Source: Gemmatimonadaceae bacterium (GTDB taxonomy: Bacteria > Gemmatimonadota > Gemmatimonadetes > Gemmatimonadales > Gemmatimonadaceae). From it: a DNA stretch of 64,000 nucleotides. The notes beneath the pieces were generated by a model. The model was given only the letters and a program-made list of their open reading frames with translations. It did not search any database and was not told the origin of the DNA. This document shows positions 1-8,561 of this stretch, piece by piece. Location: NCBI GenBank assembly GCA_025929535.1, contig JAICLZ010000017.1:1-64000 (forward strand). Direction: 5' to 3'. Within the stretch, counting starts at the first letter, position 1. Each line of letters begins with the position of its first letter. Both the position numbers and the translations under genes were made by a program.

Positions 1-51
1 GCGCTTCCGGTGACGCAAGTCGGTGTCCTCCCCCCTCGGGGCCAATCTCGA

Positions 52-125
52 TCGGGGCGACCGGATTTGAACCGGTGACCTCCTGCTCCCAAAGCAGGCG
101 CGATACCAGGCTACGCTACGCCCCG
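52..125 (-). tRNA. tRNA-Pro (anticodon TGG)
   Basis: On the minus strand this folds as a full cloverleaf. The acceptor stem CGGGGCG pairs with CGCCCCG and is followed by discriminator A. The anticodon stem CCTGC/GCAGG encloses the loop TTTGGGA, giving anticodon TGG (proline). The T arm contains GGTTCAAATCC. CCA is not encoded after the discriminator base, so it must be added by a nucleotidyltransferase. The gene lies 13 bp downstream of the rdgB stop codon on the same strand and may be processed from that transcript. Confidence 0.97.
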
Positions 126-138
126 GGGAACGCAAAAC

Positions 139-777
139 CTAGTGTGACCGACCGTCCGGGTCAACCGCGCGCTGCGCCAGCCACGCGATCAGCTGCGAGA
201 ACGCGCGACCGCGATGGCTCGTGCGTTCCTTCACCGCGCGCTCGGCCTCAGCGAAGGTGATGCCCAGATCAGACGACAGAAACAGCGGATCGTATCCGAA
301 TCCGCCCTCGCCTCGCGGCGCGCCGAGAATCTCTCCCTCCGTCACACCGCGGAAGGTGCGATCTCCACTTTCATCGACGAGCGCAGCCACACACACGTAC
401 CGCGCACGCCGATCAGCCGAGGACCCGAGCTTCCGCAAGAGAAATTCGTTGTTCGCCACATCGAGCGCGCGCCCTTCGAGATTCTTTCGCCCGCTCCATC
501 GTTTGGTTCGCACGCCCGGCGCGTCGCCCAGTGCGTGCACCTCGAGCCCCGAGTCGTCGGCTATCGTGACGAGCCCGCTCTTCGCGCGAAAGTAGTTCGC
601 CTTGGATAGCGCGTTCTCCTCGAACGTCTCGAATTCCTCGAGCCCGTCCTCTTCGCTGCTCTCGGCGATGCCTGCCGCGTCGAGATCGATGATCTCGAGC
701 CCGGCTGCGGAGAACATCGGTCGCAGCTCGTACAGCTTGCCGAGACTGCGTGTCGCGAGGAGATACGGCTCGCTCAT
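139..777 (-). CDS. rdgB: XTP/dITP diphosphatase (RdgB/HAM1 family)
   Basis: Cytosolic house-cleaning enzyme that hydrolyses non-canonical purine triphosphates (dITP, XTP) to monophosphates, keeping them out of DNA and RNA. The 212-residue product has the family landmarks: N-terminal [13 protein letters not shown] (the ATxNxxKxxE-type nucleotide loop), FEENALSKA, the metal/catalytic segment [11 protein letters not shown], and the C-terminal GFGYDPLF and SHRGRAF motifs. The ATG at 777 overlaps the rph stop by 4 bp (ATGA), so the two are translationally coupled. The open frame continues upstream, but only the part from this ATG matches the family. Normal family length. Confidence 0.96.
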   Translation of the reverse strand: MSEPYLLATRSLGKLYELRPMFSAAGLEIIDLDAAGIAESSEEDGLEEFETFEENALSKANYFRAKSGLVTIADDSGLEVHALGDAPGVRTKRWSGRKNLEGRALDVANNEFLLRKLGSSADRRARYVCVAALVDESGDRTFRGVTEGEILGAPRGEGGFGYDPLFLSSDLGITFAEAERAVKERTSHRGRAFSQLIAWLAQRAVDPDGRSH

Positions 778-1514
778 TCGCGCAGCACGTCCTCCTGCGC
801 GCGAAGCAGCGTCGAAATGCCGCCGTCGGCGAGTCCCAGGAGCCGGTCGAGCGCGGAGCGGTCGAAGGTGCCGTGCTCGCCGGTGCCCTGCACCTCGACG
901 TATTTCCCCTCCGACGTCATCACCACGTTCATGTCGACTTCCGCGCGCACGTCCTCGGAGTAATCGAGATCGAGCCGCGGCTCGCCGTCGATCACGCCCA
1001 CACTCACGGCAGCCACGCGGCGCTTCACCGGCGAGAGCCGAATCTTCTTCTCGCCGACGAGCCAATCGAAGGCGTCGACCACGGCCACGCTCGCACCCGT
1101 GATCGATGCGGTGCGGGTGCCGCCATCGGCCTGCAGCACGTCACAGTCGACCTTGATCGTGAACTCGCCGAATTTGAAATCGTCGAGCATCGCGCGAAGG
1201 CTGCGGCCGATCAGGCGCTGAATCTCCTGCGTGCGGCCGCCGATCTTCTCGCGCTCGCGCGACGTGCGCGTGTGCGTCGCGCGCGGGAGCATCGCGTATT
1301 CCGCGGTCATCCAGCCTTCGCCGCGCCCCCGCCGCCACGACGGCACGCCATCCTCCACGCTGGCCGTGCACAGCACGCGCGTATTGCCACAGCTGATGAG
1401 GCACGAGCCCTCCGCGTACGGAGACGCTCGTCGCTCGAGACGGAGCGCGCGAAGGGCGTCGAGCGCGCGGCCCGCGCGCGCGGAATGTTCAGGAGCCGGC
1501 ACGAAGCGCCTCAA
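774..1514 (-). CDS. rph: Ribonuclease PH
   Basis: Phosphorolytic 3'-5' exoribonuclease that trims the 3' ends of tRNA precursors. Recognised from [20 protein letters not shown] near the N terminus, the basic [16 protein letters not shown] segment, and [15 protein letters not shown] around the phosphate-binding site. About 240 residues, as usual. The frame opens at a TTG (1514) and an in-frame GTG lies at 1502. Both sit inside the 3' end of the upstream nucleotidyltransferase gene, so the exact start is uncertain. Pairing of rph with rdgB is common in bacteria, and the 4-bp overlap with rdgB supports one operon. Confidence 0.95.
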   Translation of the reverse strand: MRRFVPAPEHSARAGRALDALRALRLERRASPYAEGSCLISCGNTRVLCTASVEDGVPSWRRGRGEGWMTAEYAMLPRATHTRTSREREKIGGRTQEIQRLIGRSLRAMLDDFKFGEFTIKVDCDVLQADGGTRTASITGASVAVVDAFDWLVGEKKIRLSPVKRRVAAVSVGVIDGEPRLDLDYSEDVRAEVDMNVVMTSEGKYVEVQGTGEHGTFDRSALDRLLGLADGGISTLLRAQEDVLRE

Positions 1515-1941
1515 TGATGCGAGTGGTGGACTGATCAGGCGTGAGGGGCACGACCTGCACTCGCCCGCCCCAGGATTCGACTTCCCTGCGTCCGACGATC
1601 GTGTCCGGAGTGTAATCGCTGCCCTTCACGAGCACATCGGGACGGAGCGCGAGCACGATCTCGAGCGGCGTGTCCTGCGCGAACACCGTGACCGCATCCA
1701 CCGTTTCGAGCGCCGCGATCACGTACGCGCGCTCGGCTTCGGAGCGGACCGGGCGCGATGGGCCCTTGAGGCGCCTGACCGAGGCATCGGAGTTGAGGGC
1801 GACGATCAGTGCGTCGCCCAGGGCGCGCGCCGCAGTGAGAAGGTCCACGTGACCCACGTGAAGCAGATCGAACACACCGTTCGTGAACACGACGGCCCCC
1901 GTCTGCTCCGTGCGCCAGCGAATCGCCTCGCTCCAGGACAT
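1489..1941 (-). CDS. rfaE2: RfaE-type heptose-1-phosphate adenylyltransferase domain protein
   Basis: Predicted nucleotidyltransferase that activates D-glycero-beta-D-manno-heptose 1-phosphate to the ADP sugar for the LPS inner core. The 150-residue product corresponds to the second domain of E. coli HldE/RfaE. It shows [16 protein letters not shown] (HxGH signature), the KGPSRPV loop, LVKGSDY and the C-terminal STTRIIEAL. The kinase half is absent, so it is a stand-alone enzyme. The ATG at 1941 is the first methionine that preserves the motif spacing. Its 3' end overlaps the rph start by about 26 bp. The specificity is inferred from family; other cytidylyltransferase-like activities are possible. 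Confidence 0.88.
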   Translation of the reverse strand: MSWSEAIRWRTEQTGAVVFTNGVFDLLHVGHVDLLTAARALGDALIVALNSDASVRRLKGPSRPVRSEAERAYVIAALETVDAVTVFAQDTPLEIVLALRPDVLVKGSDYTPDTIVGRREVESWGGRVQVVPLTPDQSTTRIIEALRAGS

Positions 1942-1967
1942 CACCTTCCGCGCCGGGGAGCGATCGA

Positions 1968-2324
1968 TCAGAAGATTCTCTCCGTGTGCGGATTGAAGTT
2001 GATCTCCTGCAGCTTCCACGGGAGCTCGACGGTCTCGATGTATTCGCTCCAGATCCAGATCTGATTCGGCTTCCGGCGAATCTGAATCTTCTGCGCGCCA
2101 TCGGGAAGTCCCAGGGAGTCGGCCTGCGCTCGCAGATGGGCGACGATCACCTCGTTGCTGTTGCGCGCCGCGAAACGGGATTCCTGCGTCATCGCGTCCT
2201 GAAACTGGTACGCACGCCAGTACACGTTGCCCACGTTGAAACCGAAATACAGCGTGGCTCCGATGAGGAGAATGAAGACGAGACACCCGTACGAGGATTT
2301 CCCCGACGACGAGCGCCTTACCAC
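1968..2324 (-). CDS. Small membrane-anchored protein of unknown function
   Basis: Not recognised at family level. The 118-residue product has one N-terminal membrane segment ([20 protein letters not shown], about residues 15-34) followed by a roughly 80-residue soluble domain with amphipathic helical and beta character. It resembles small bacterial proteins of the DUF4845 type in layout only. The proposed GTG start at 2324 overlaps the lptE stop (GTGGTAA), which argues for translational coupling. It lies between lptE and the RfaE-like gene, so an envelope role is plausible but unproven. Confidence 0.7.
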   Translation of the reverse strand: MVRRSSSGKSSYGCLVFILLIGATLYFGFNVGNVYWRAYQFQDAMTQESRFAARNSNEVIVAHLRAQADSLGLPDGAQKIQIRRKPNQIWIWSEYIETVELPWKLQEINFNPHTERIF

Positions 2325-2821
2325 TGCGACTGCGCTCCGGCGATGATGTCGTTCACCGCCTTGGTGAGCGCCTGGCGACGGCCATCCGCTTCCGCGCGCT
2401 CGGCGTACGTGCCTTCCTCGAGCATGCCCTTGCGCGACCACAGCGTGCGTCCCGTAGTCTGATCGATGATGTCGACATCCATCGTGATCTGAAGCTTGCG
2501 CTCGGTGGTCGTGGCCTGGGCGTTGCGATCCGCCGAGTAGGCCGCGGGGATGTCCGGGTCGTAGCGAAGGATCTTCCCGCGCACCACCGCGTCAGCCTTT
2601 CCCTCCGCGGCCTCGCGCAGGCCGAGCCGGTTCTCGACATCGCGGCGCATCAGATCGTAGAGCTCGCGCTGAAGCGTGGGCTGCGGCGTCTCATTGTCGA
2701 ACGGGAGCACGGCCACGCTCTTGATGTGGGGCGGCAGGCCGCCGCCGGCGAAGTGGTAGAGACACCCCGTCAGGAGCAGAGCAATGGATGCGAGAAGGAG
2801 CTTACCGCCAGATCGATGCAT
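2318..2821 (-). CDS. lptE: LptE-family LPS-assembly lipoprotein
   Basis: Predicted outer-membrane lipoprotein that plugs LptD and helps insert LPS in the outer leaflet. The 167-residue product starts [20 protein letters not shown], a lipoprotein signal peptide with lipobox LTGC. The mature part contains [22 protein letters not shown], characteristic of the LptE/LPS-assembly lipoprotein family, and a C-terminal [13 protein letters not shown] helix. I chose the ATG at 2821 because it gives a clean signal peptide; an upstream methionine at 2842 adds seven residues. It overlaps both the upstream lipoprotein gene (20 bp) and the downstream membrane-protein gene (7 bp). No lptD is in the window. 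Confidence 0.85.
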   Translation of the reverse strand: MHRSGGKLLLASIALLLTGCLYHFAGGGLPPHIKSVAVLPFDNETPQPTLQRELYDLMRRDVENRLGLREAAEGKADAVVRGKILRYDPDIPAAYSADRNAQATTTERKLQITMDVDIIDQTTGRTLWSRKGMLEEGTYAERAEADGRRQALTKAVNDIIAGAQSQW

Positions 2822-3434
2822 CGAACCCCGGTACAGTGTCATCGCGCGAGATCGTGAGCTGCAGCGTGCGTCGGAGACGAGGTTGCTCGTACCTGATGGG
2901 ACCGGCGGCCGGGCGTGCGACCCACTGCGGAATTCGGCCGCCGTCGATCAATTCCAGGCGGCGAAGCTGCTCATCGAAAAAGGTTGCCCGCCATCCCGGC
3001 TCATGTCCAATGTCAATGCGCAGTGTGTCGGAGTCAACGCGTACGGTGGTGTCGGACGCCGCCGGAACGTGAAGCCTCCCCAGCGCGGCCCACAGCAGCG
3101 GCGCAGGGGGCAGGAAATCGCGCATGGCATCCTGCCCACTCTGCAGACGTATCTCATCCCCTACGAGCAACGCGTGACCGGTTCCCTGCCCATTCACAAA
3201 GAAGTCCAAACGGGCACTGTCGGGCGGTGCGATGCGCGCCACCCCCTCTCCCCGAACGCGCAATTCCGGCTGCGAATAGTCCCACCGGAACACGATTTTG
3301 CGGTGCACCGGCGGCAACTCGGCCAGCGGCACGCGACGCGGCGTTGGCGTGCCGGTGAGCGGCCGCGCGCGCGGTGAACAGGCAGCAGCAGCCAACAGCA
3401 GCAGCGTGGGGGCAAGCGAGTGAGCAAGACGCAT
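2802..3434 (-). CDS. Predicted lipoprotein, possibly LolB/DUF4292-like
   Basis: The 210-residue product has a strong lipoprotein signal (MRLAHSLAPTLLLLAAAAC, cleavage before Cys19). The mature domain includes a stretch (RWDYSQPELRVRGEGVARI, then PDSARLDFFVNGQGTGHALL) that reads like the beta-strand repeats of LolB-like lipid or lipoprotein carriers. That similarity is my inference from pattern, not a proven match. The open frame continues upstream, but the ATG at 3434 is the one directly before the signal peptide. It sits immediately upstream of lptE with a 20-bp overlap, supporting a role in outer-membrane biogenesis. Confidence 0.75.
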   Translation of the reverse strand: MRLAHSLAPTLLLLAAAACSPRARPLTGTPTPRRVPLAELPPVHRKIVFRWDYSQPELRVRGEGVARIAPPDSARLDFFVNGQGTGHALLVGDEIRLQSGQDAMRDFLPPAPLLWAALGRLHVPAASDTTVRVDSDTLRIDIGHEPGWRATFFDEQLRRLELIDGGRIPQWVARPAAGPIRYEQPRLRRTLQLTISRDDTVPGFDASIWR

Positions 3435-3478
3435 CCTAGGTAGTACCCCGCGCCGGCTCGGACGTGGCGCGTGCGGCG

Positions 3479-5491
3479 CTACAGGGCACGAATGCGCTCG
3501 ATGCGGTCGCCCTGCACCAGGGCATCGAGCACGTCCCACCCGCCCATCATCCGCCCGAACACCGTGTAGCGGCCATCGAGATGCGGATCGGGCACAAGCA
3601 TCAGGAAGTACTGGCTGCCGCCCGTGTCGGGGCCCGAGAGGGCCATACCCATGGAGCCTCGCTCGTATCGCCGCGGATTGAGCTCATCGCGAATGGTGTA
3701 CGCGGGACCGCCATTGCCATCGCCCCTGCGGTCGCCGTCCTGCGCGACGAAGTTCGGCACGACCCGGTGGAAGCGCACATCATGGTAATAGCCACTCGCA
3801 ACGAGGGTGAGAAAATTGTCGACGGTGAGCGGCGCGTCCACGGCGTACAGTTCGAGTGTGATGATGCCGCGCTCCGTCACGATCTCCGCGCGCGGCAGCT
3901 TGCCTCCGAGCGCAGGGAGAATGCGCGTGCGCACGATCTGCTCGTACCAGGCAGCGGGCCGGGGGTCGGGCTGGGGTGCGCTCCGCCAACTCTCGAACAG
4001 GGACACACTGTCTGCGGCGTCTCGCGTGAGCATGTCCGGTGGAACGGGGAGCGCACGAATGGCGGCGACAGTGGAGTCCGCGAAGTGTACGCTGTCGCGC
4101 TTCCAGGCGGAGACGACGAAGCGGATGGCGGCAACACGCGCATCGCCGTTGGTATCGGCCGCAGCGAGGCGATAGCTCGCGAGCACCAGCGGCACCTCCG
4201 CGGCCGTGGCGTGTCCCTCGAGTGATCCAATTGCGATCGCGCGCACGAAAAAGTCCGCGTCCTTCAGCCCGTACTCCATGAACTCGCGGCGCCATGGATG
4301 ACCTTCGGCAGTATCCGCGTGCGGCGCCATCACGGCGAACGCGACGGATCGCACGCGCGGATCCGGATCGCGCGCGAGCGGAAGCGACACCTCACGCAGA
4401 CGAAGGATCGTGGACGCAGCACCGCCTGCGTCCGCGACCGCGGCGCGCAGCCTCCAGTCGCTCTGGTGTGCCCAGCTGTCGGGCTCATCGATCTCGGCGG
4501 CCGGGAGCACCACATCCAGCGACATCGCGGACATCAGCACGCTGCGACGATACATGAAGCCGGTGTCGGCTTTCCACGCGGACATCCACACCGCTCTGGT
4601 GTTGTCGAGAACGGAGCCCAGCTCCTCCGCCGCGGCAATGCGCACGTTCGCATCGCGATCGCGAGTGCCGGCAACGACGGCCGCCTTGCCCGACGCGCCG
4701 TACGTCGCCAGGGAACGGATCGCGTTGATGCGCACGTGCGGATTTGGATCCCCCGCGAGGGTGGCGAGCGGCGCGTGCGCGAGCGCGGCGAGTGAATCGC
4801 CCGCGGCACGATGCGAGAGCGCCCGCGCGACCTGGGCGCGCACTTCGCCGCTCGTGTCGGTGGCCAGCGGAATCACGTCGCGCACACCCGCCGCTGCATA
4901 GGGACGCGCGATCGCATACACCGCGCTCCATCGCACGAGCGCGCTCGAGTCCGCGAGCCACGGGCGCACGGCGTCGACCGGTTCGGGAGTGAGCCTGAAC
5001 GTCGCGAGAAGGAGGTCGCTGCGCACGCGCGAGTCGCGCGGAGCCGATTGGGGTGCGAGCGCGGCCACGAGCGCAGCGCGTGCGGGCTCACCGATCTGGC
5101 CGAGCGCCCACGCGGCATTGTGAGCCACCGAGGGGGGCGACGCGAGTGCGTGCGCCAAGGCATCGACACCACCGGTATCGGCGAGCAATCCGAGCGCGTA
5201 GGCGGCGTTCGAAGCAACCGCGGTATCGGCATCGCCGAGAAGCGTGCGAAGCGCGGGCGCGAGCGCGGTGCCGTGCACCTGCCCTATCGCGAGCGCCGCG
5301 GCAGCGCGCTCCGGGCGCGAGCCGGTGCGAAGGATGTTCGTGATCAACGCGGTATCGACCCGGCGCGCATCCGCCATTGCGAGGAGGCGACCGTAGCGCG
5401 CGACATCGACAGGGGCACTACCAACACGCGGGCTCGCGCTCGAGCCCGCGCACGCAAGCGCCATCGCGGACGCGAGTATCGCGACTCGCAT
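3479..5491 (-). CDS. HEAT-repeat lipoprotein with C-terminal cyclophilin-type peptidyl-prolyl isomerase domain
   Basis: A 670-residue predicted lipoprotein (signal MRVAILASAMALAC, lipobox ALAC). Residues from about 50 to 480 are tandem alpha-helical HEAT-like repeats, for example ALRTLLGDADTAVASNAAYALG and repeated LARDPDPRVRS-type units. The last about 150 residues form a cyclophilin domain: VTERGIITLELYAVDAPLTV, FHRVVPNFVAQDGDRRGDG (catalytic Arg/Phe/Gln region), GPDTGGSQYFLM and DGRYTVFGRMM. Such a protein would fold prolyl-containing clients in the periplasm, with the HEAT scaffold binding partners. An alternative ATG at 5506 adds five residues and overlaps the thioesterase gene. It lies 4 bp downstream of that gene. 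Confidence 0.88.
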   Translation of the reverse strand: MRVAILASAMALACAGSSASPRVGSAPVDVARYGRLLAMADARRVDTALITNILRTGSRPERAAAALAIGQVHGTALAPALRTLLGDADTAVASNAAYALGLLADTGGVDALAHALASPPSVAHNAAWALGQIGEPARAALVAALAPQSAPRDSRVRSDLLLATFRLTPEPVDAVRPWLADSSALVRWSAVYAIARPYAAAGVRDVIPLATDTSGEVRAQVARALSHRAAGDSLAALAHAPLATLAGDPNPHVRINAIRSLATYGASGKAAVVAGTRDRDANVRIAAAEELGSVLDNTRAVWMSAWKADTGFMYRRSVLMSAMSLDVVLPAAEIDEPDSWAHQSDWRLRAAVADAGGAASTILRLREVSLPLARDPDPRVRSVAFAVMAPHADTAEGHPWRREFMEYGLKDADFFVRAIAIGSLEGHATAAEVPLVLASYRLAAADTNGDARVAAIRFVVSAWKRDSVHFADSTVAAIRALPVPPDMLTRDAADSVSLFESWRSAPQPDPRPAAWYEQIVRTRILPALGGKLPRAEIVTERGIITLELYAVDAPLTVDNFLTLVASGYYHDVRFHRVVPNFVAQDGDRRGDGNGGPAYTIRDELNPRRYERGSMGMALSGPDTGGSQYFLMLVPDPHLDGRYTVFGRMMGGWDVLDALVQGDRIERIRAL

Positions 5492-5495
5492 CGTG

Positions 5496-5936
5496 CTAGC
5501 GCGCATCGCCACCGTCACGCTCGCCCGCGAGCGCGCGACGCACATCGGCGGGGAGCGCAGCCACGCGATTCGACGGATCGAGCGAGATGAGCGTGGTGCT
5601 GGCGGTTGCGAGACGTTGTGCGCTGTCGGCATTGAGGATGGTGTAGTCGAAGACCAAAGTCCGGGATGTGATGCGCGTGAGGCGAGTCTGCACGCGAATC
5701 CGATCGTCGTAGCGGGCAGCCGCAATGTATCGTATGGAGGCCTCGGACACGGCCAGGCGAATGCCGCGCCCCTCGAGCTCGCGATAGCTGGAGCCCAGCG
5801 TGCGAATCAGATCGGTGCGCGCAATCTCGCACCAGATCAGATAATTGGCGTGATACACGACACCCATCTGATCGGTTTCCGCATAGCGCACGCGGAGCTC
5901 GGTGTGTGACTCGGGGATCACCGCCATCGCGCGCAC
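5496..5936 (-). CDS. Acyl-CoA thioesterase, YbgC/4-hydroxybenzoyl-CoA thioesterase family
   Basis: Hot-dog fold thioesterase of 146 residues. The family signature VRYAETDQMGVVYHANYLIWCEIAR (Asp in TDQMG is the catalytic position, followed by YHANY) is complete. Later strands read RIRVQTRLTRI and FDYTILN. It probably hydrolyses short acyl-CoA or acyl-ACP; in Tol-Pal loci the homologue YbgC sits beside tolQ, but no tol genes are next to it here. Two methionines (5936, 5927) are possible starts. It is the first gene of the minus-strand group that runs to rdgB and faces lpxH across a 41-bp divergent gap. Confidence 0.9.
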   Translation of the reverse strand: MRAMAVIPESHTELRVRYAETDQMGVVYHANYLIWCEIARTDLIRTLGSSYRELEGRGIRLAVSEASIRYIAAARYDDRIRVQTRLTRITSRTLVFDYTILNADSAQRLATASTTLISLDPSNRVAALPADVRRALAGERDGGDAR

Positions 5937-5977
5937 CAGCGGAGCGGTTTGTAATGCCTGCTCGCAGCGGCTAGAAT

Positions 5978-6769
5978 GTGCGCATGCTCCCCTCCCCCTG
6001 CCTGCTCATGTCGGACGCTCACCTTGGCGCCGCCCCCTCGGAGCGGGAGCGCGAAGTCGGCGCGTTTCTCGATCACGCGCGACGCAACGCCGGCTCCGTG
6101 GTGATCAACGGCGACCTGTTCGACTTCTGGTTCGAGTGGCGAACCGTCATGCCGCGCGGTCACGTACGCGTGCTCGGCGCGCTCGCAGCGATCGTGGATG
6201 CCGGCACGCCGCTCGTCATGACCGCGGGCAACCACGACGCGTGGGGTGGCGACGTGCTCAGCAAGGAGATCGGCGTGCAGCTCGTGCAGGGCGACTGGGA
6301 TGGCATGGCCGCGGGATGGCACGCACACATCTCTCACGGCGACGGACTGCGGGCGCGCGAAGACCGGCGGTACCGCGCGCTCAAGCGTGTGATGCGGCAT
6401 CCGCTCGCCATTCGCGCGTTCGGCGCGCTGCACCCCGACCTCGCGACGCGCGTCGCGAGCGGCACCTCCACGCACAGCCGCTCGCAGCGGGAGTCGGACG
6501 GCGGCGCCGGGCTGCGTGCCGTGGCGCACGATTATCTCGATGCGCATCGCGAGATGGAGCTCGTGGTGTTCGGGCACTCGCACGCGGCGACTCTGGAGCG
6601 CATGCCCGGCGGCGGCGTGTACGCGAATCCAGGGGCGTGGGTGGACCGCCCGGCGTATCTCGTCATGGCGCCCGAGCGTATCGAGCTGCGCGCGTGGAAC
6701 GGGTCATCCGAGGGTGACCTTCTCGACTCGATCGATCGCAGCCCCGAGGAAGCGCTGGCCGACGCGTAG
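5978..6769 (+). CDS. lpxH: UDP-2,3-diacylglucosamine diphosphatase-like metallophosphoesterase (LpxH family)
   Basis: Predicted lipid A pathway enzyme that cleaves UDP-2,3-diacylglucosamine to lipid X and UMP at the inner membrane. The calcineurin-type metal site is intact in the 263-residue product: MSDAHLG, VINGDLFDFWFEW, AGNHDAW, HISHGDGL and VFGHSHAA. The FDFW stretch after the second motif is typical of LpxH-like enzymes rather than generic phosphoesterases. The start may be at 5978 or the methionine six bases later. Its last 66 bp overlap the 3' end of murI on the opposite strand. Confidence 0.87.
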   Translation: MRMLPSPCLLMSDAHLGAAPSEREREVGAFLDHARRNAGSVVINGDLFDFWFEWRTVMPRGHVRVLGALAAIVDAGTPLVMTAGNHDAWGGDVLSKEIGVQLVQGDWDGMAAGWHAHISHGDGLRAREDRRYRALKRVMRHPLAIRAFGALHPDLATRVASGTSTHSRSQRESDGGAGLRAVAHDYLDAHREMELVVFGHSHAATLERMPGGGVYANPGAWVDRPAYLVMAPERIELRAWNGSSEGDLLDSIDRSPEEALADA

Positions 6770-7513
6770 GAAGTGATCGGGATCGTCCGAGGCGACGAAG
6801 CGATGCGCCGGCGCTCCGTTCGAGCTCGGCGCGACCAGGTTGCGCTGGATGAGCGTGCGGCGCGTTTCCGCCGCGGTCTCGGCCGCGCTGTCGATGAGCT
6901 GCACACCGGGTCGCGCGATCTTCGCCAGCATCGGTGCAAGCAGCGGATAGTGCGTGCACCCGAGCACGATCGTGTCCACCTGCGCCTCCGCGAGCGGCTC
7001 GAGATACTCGCGCGCGATGAGACGGGTGGCGTCGCGATCGAGCCATCCCTCCTCAACCAGAGGCACGAAGAGCGGGCACGCGCGCGCGATCACCATCGCG
7101 CGCGGCTCGATCGCGTGGATCGCGCGCTCGTAGGCGCCGGATGCGATGGTCCCTGCCGTGCCGATCACGCCAACGACGTTCGATATCGTGTTGCGCATCG
7201 CGGCGCGCGCGCCCGGCTCGACCACGCCGATCACCGGGACGGTCACGTACTCGCGGAGCATCGGAAGCGCATGCGCGGTGGCGGTATTGCAGGCCACGAC
7301 GATCGCCTTCACGCCCTCGCCAACGAGCCAGTCCGCGATCTCGCGACTGTAGCGCTGGACGGTCTCGGGGCTCTTCGGCCCGTACGGCACGCGTGCGGTG
7401 TCGCCGAAATAGATGATGCGCTCGTGCGGAAGCTGTCGCTCGATCTCCCGCACCACCGTGAGTCCGCCGATTCCGGAATCGAACACACCGACGGGCGCCG
7501 AGCTCTCGCTCAC
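6704..7513 (-). CDS. murI: Glutamate racemase
   Basis: Converts L- to D-glutamate for peptidoglycan synthesis in the cytosol. The 269-residue product has VGVFDSGIGGLTVVREI, the first catalytic cysteine in VVACNTATA and the second in VLGCTHYPLL, plus FGDTARVPYG. The frame is open far upstream, but a GTG at 7513 overlaps the stop of the preceding gene (GTGA) and matches the family N terminus. Tail-to-tail overlap with lpxH leaves no room for a terminator between the two genes. Confidence 0.95.
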   Translation of the reverse strand: MSESSAPVGVFDSGIGGLTVVREIERQLPHERIIYFGDTARVPYGPKSPETVQRYSREIADWLVGEGVKAIVVACNTATAHALPMLREYVTVPVIGVVEPGARAAMRNTISNVVGVIGTAGTIASGAYERAIHAIEPRAMVIARACPLFVPLVEEGWLDRDATRLIAREYLEPLAEAQVDTIVLGCTHYPLLAPMLAKIARPGVQLIDSAAETAAETRRTLIQRNLVAPSSNGAPAHRFVASDDPDHFLRVGQRFLGAAIDRVEKVTLG

Positions 7514-8127
7514 CAGGGGATCGTGGCCGTGACCGCGCCGCTGCGCATCTCCTGTCCGCCGTGCACCTGCACGCGCACGTCCCAGAGATGCGCCGAGACG
7601 AAGGCGTCGGCGGCCGAGAAGAGATGGGTGAAGAAGATGAGCGCGGCCCAGTCCTCCACCTGCGAGCGGCGCACGCGCACGCGCGCCGCGAGCTCGGGCG
7701 GAGGTCCAAACGTGGAATCGTTGAGGAAGGTGCTGTCGCGCGCCGCGCGCTTCGCGACCGCCAGCTCCTTCTTCGCGAAGATGAGCATGGCAATCGAGCC
7801 TGCCTCGAGCGCGAAGTACGTCGCGCCCGCGGTTCCGCGGTCGAGCGACGCCTGTCCCCACCCGGGCACCAGGAGCGAGCGGAAGAGCGCGGTCTTGGGG
7901 CGGATCGGCGGACCTGCAAGGAGCACCGAGTCGCGAAAGTCGCTGAGCGAGTCCGCAACGGAGCGAATCCGCTGGGGAGCGAGGGCCGCGCGCGCGCTGT
8001 CCGATTGCGGCGAGACTCCGATGCGCGCGCTGTCCGCCTGCTGCGCGCGCGCGAGGCACGTGGCGCCGGCGGCGAGCGAGAGTGCGCCCGCAATCGCCGC
8101 GCGCAGCAGAAGGGAGCGCGTCGTCAT
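7510..8127 (-). CDS. DUF5683-like membrane protein with signal peptide
   Basis: A 205-residue exported or membrane protein of unknown function. It has a signal peptide (MTTRSLLLRAAIAGALSLAAGATC then ARAQQ), and a central PKTALFRSLLVPGWGQASL that matches the conserved SLxxPGxGQ element of DUF5683 proteins. A hydrophobic segment (YFALEAGSIAMLIFA) and a second near HLFSAADAFVSAHLWD follow. DUF5683 proteins are common in Bacteroidota-type envelopes, with unknown role. The gene overlaps ridA upstream (ATGA) and murI downstream (GTGA), so it belongs to one translational unit with them. Confidence 0.78.
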   Translation of the reverse strand: MTTRSLLLRAAIAGALSLAAGATCLARAQQADSARIGVSPQSDSARAALAPQRIRSVADSLSDFRDSVLLAGPPIRPKTALFRSLLVPGWGQASLDRGTAGATYFALEAGSIAMLIFAKKELAVAKRAARDSTFLNDSTFGPPPELAARVRVRRSQVEDWAALIFFTHLFSAADAFVSAHLWDVRVQVHGGQEMRSGAVTATIPW

Positions 8128-8513
8128 CCCGCCGGAAGAAGCGCGATGAGATCGATCTCTACCAGGCCACCCCTCGGCAGCGCTTCCACCTGCACCGTCG
8201 AGCGTGCCGGGCGCGCGCTGCCGAGATGCTTGCCGTAGATCTCGTTCATGACAGGAAATTCCGCGAGGTCCACGAGATAGACGGTGGTCTTGACCACGTC
8301 GGCCCACGATGCGCCCGCCTTCGCGAGCACCGCGCTGAGATTCGCGAGCACACGCGCAGTCTGCTCGACGATACCGCCTTCGACGACTTTTCCGGTGACG
8401 GGATCGAGCGCGATCTGCCCCGCGGTGTAGAGAAAGCCGCCTGCGACGATCGCCTGCGAATAGGGTCCGATCGCGGCGGGAGCGGTCTCAGTCTCGATAC
8501 GCTGGTGCGGCAC
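8124..8513 (-). CDS. ridA: RidA family enamine/imine deaminase
   Basis: Hydrolyses reactive enamine/imine intermediates produced by PLP enzymes such as threonine dehydratase. The 129-residue product shows the family pattern: AIGPYSQAIVAGGFLYTAGQ near the N terminus, GGIVEQTARVLANL, VVKTTVYLVDL, and the key arginine in ARSTVQVEALP followed by VEIDLIA. GTG start at 8513, with an ATG five bases further upstream in another frame. It is the first gene of a short overlapping group with the DUF5683-like gene and murI, 48 bp downstream of fhs. Confidence 0.94.
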   Translation of the reverse strand: MPHQRIETETAPAAIGPYSQAIVAGGFLYTAGQIALDPVTGKVVEGGIVEQTARVLANLSAVLAKAGASWADVVKTTVYLVDLAEFPVMNEIYGKHLGSARPARSTVQVEALPRGGLVEIDLIALLPAG

Positions 8514-8561
8514 ACATCCCCCTGTAAAAAGTAAGCTGCGCTCTCGCGGCCGATCTCACGC

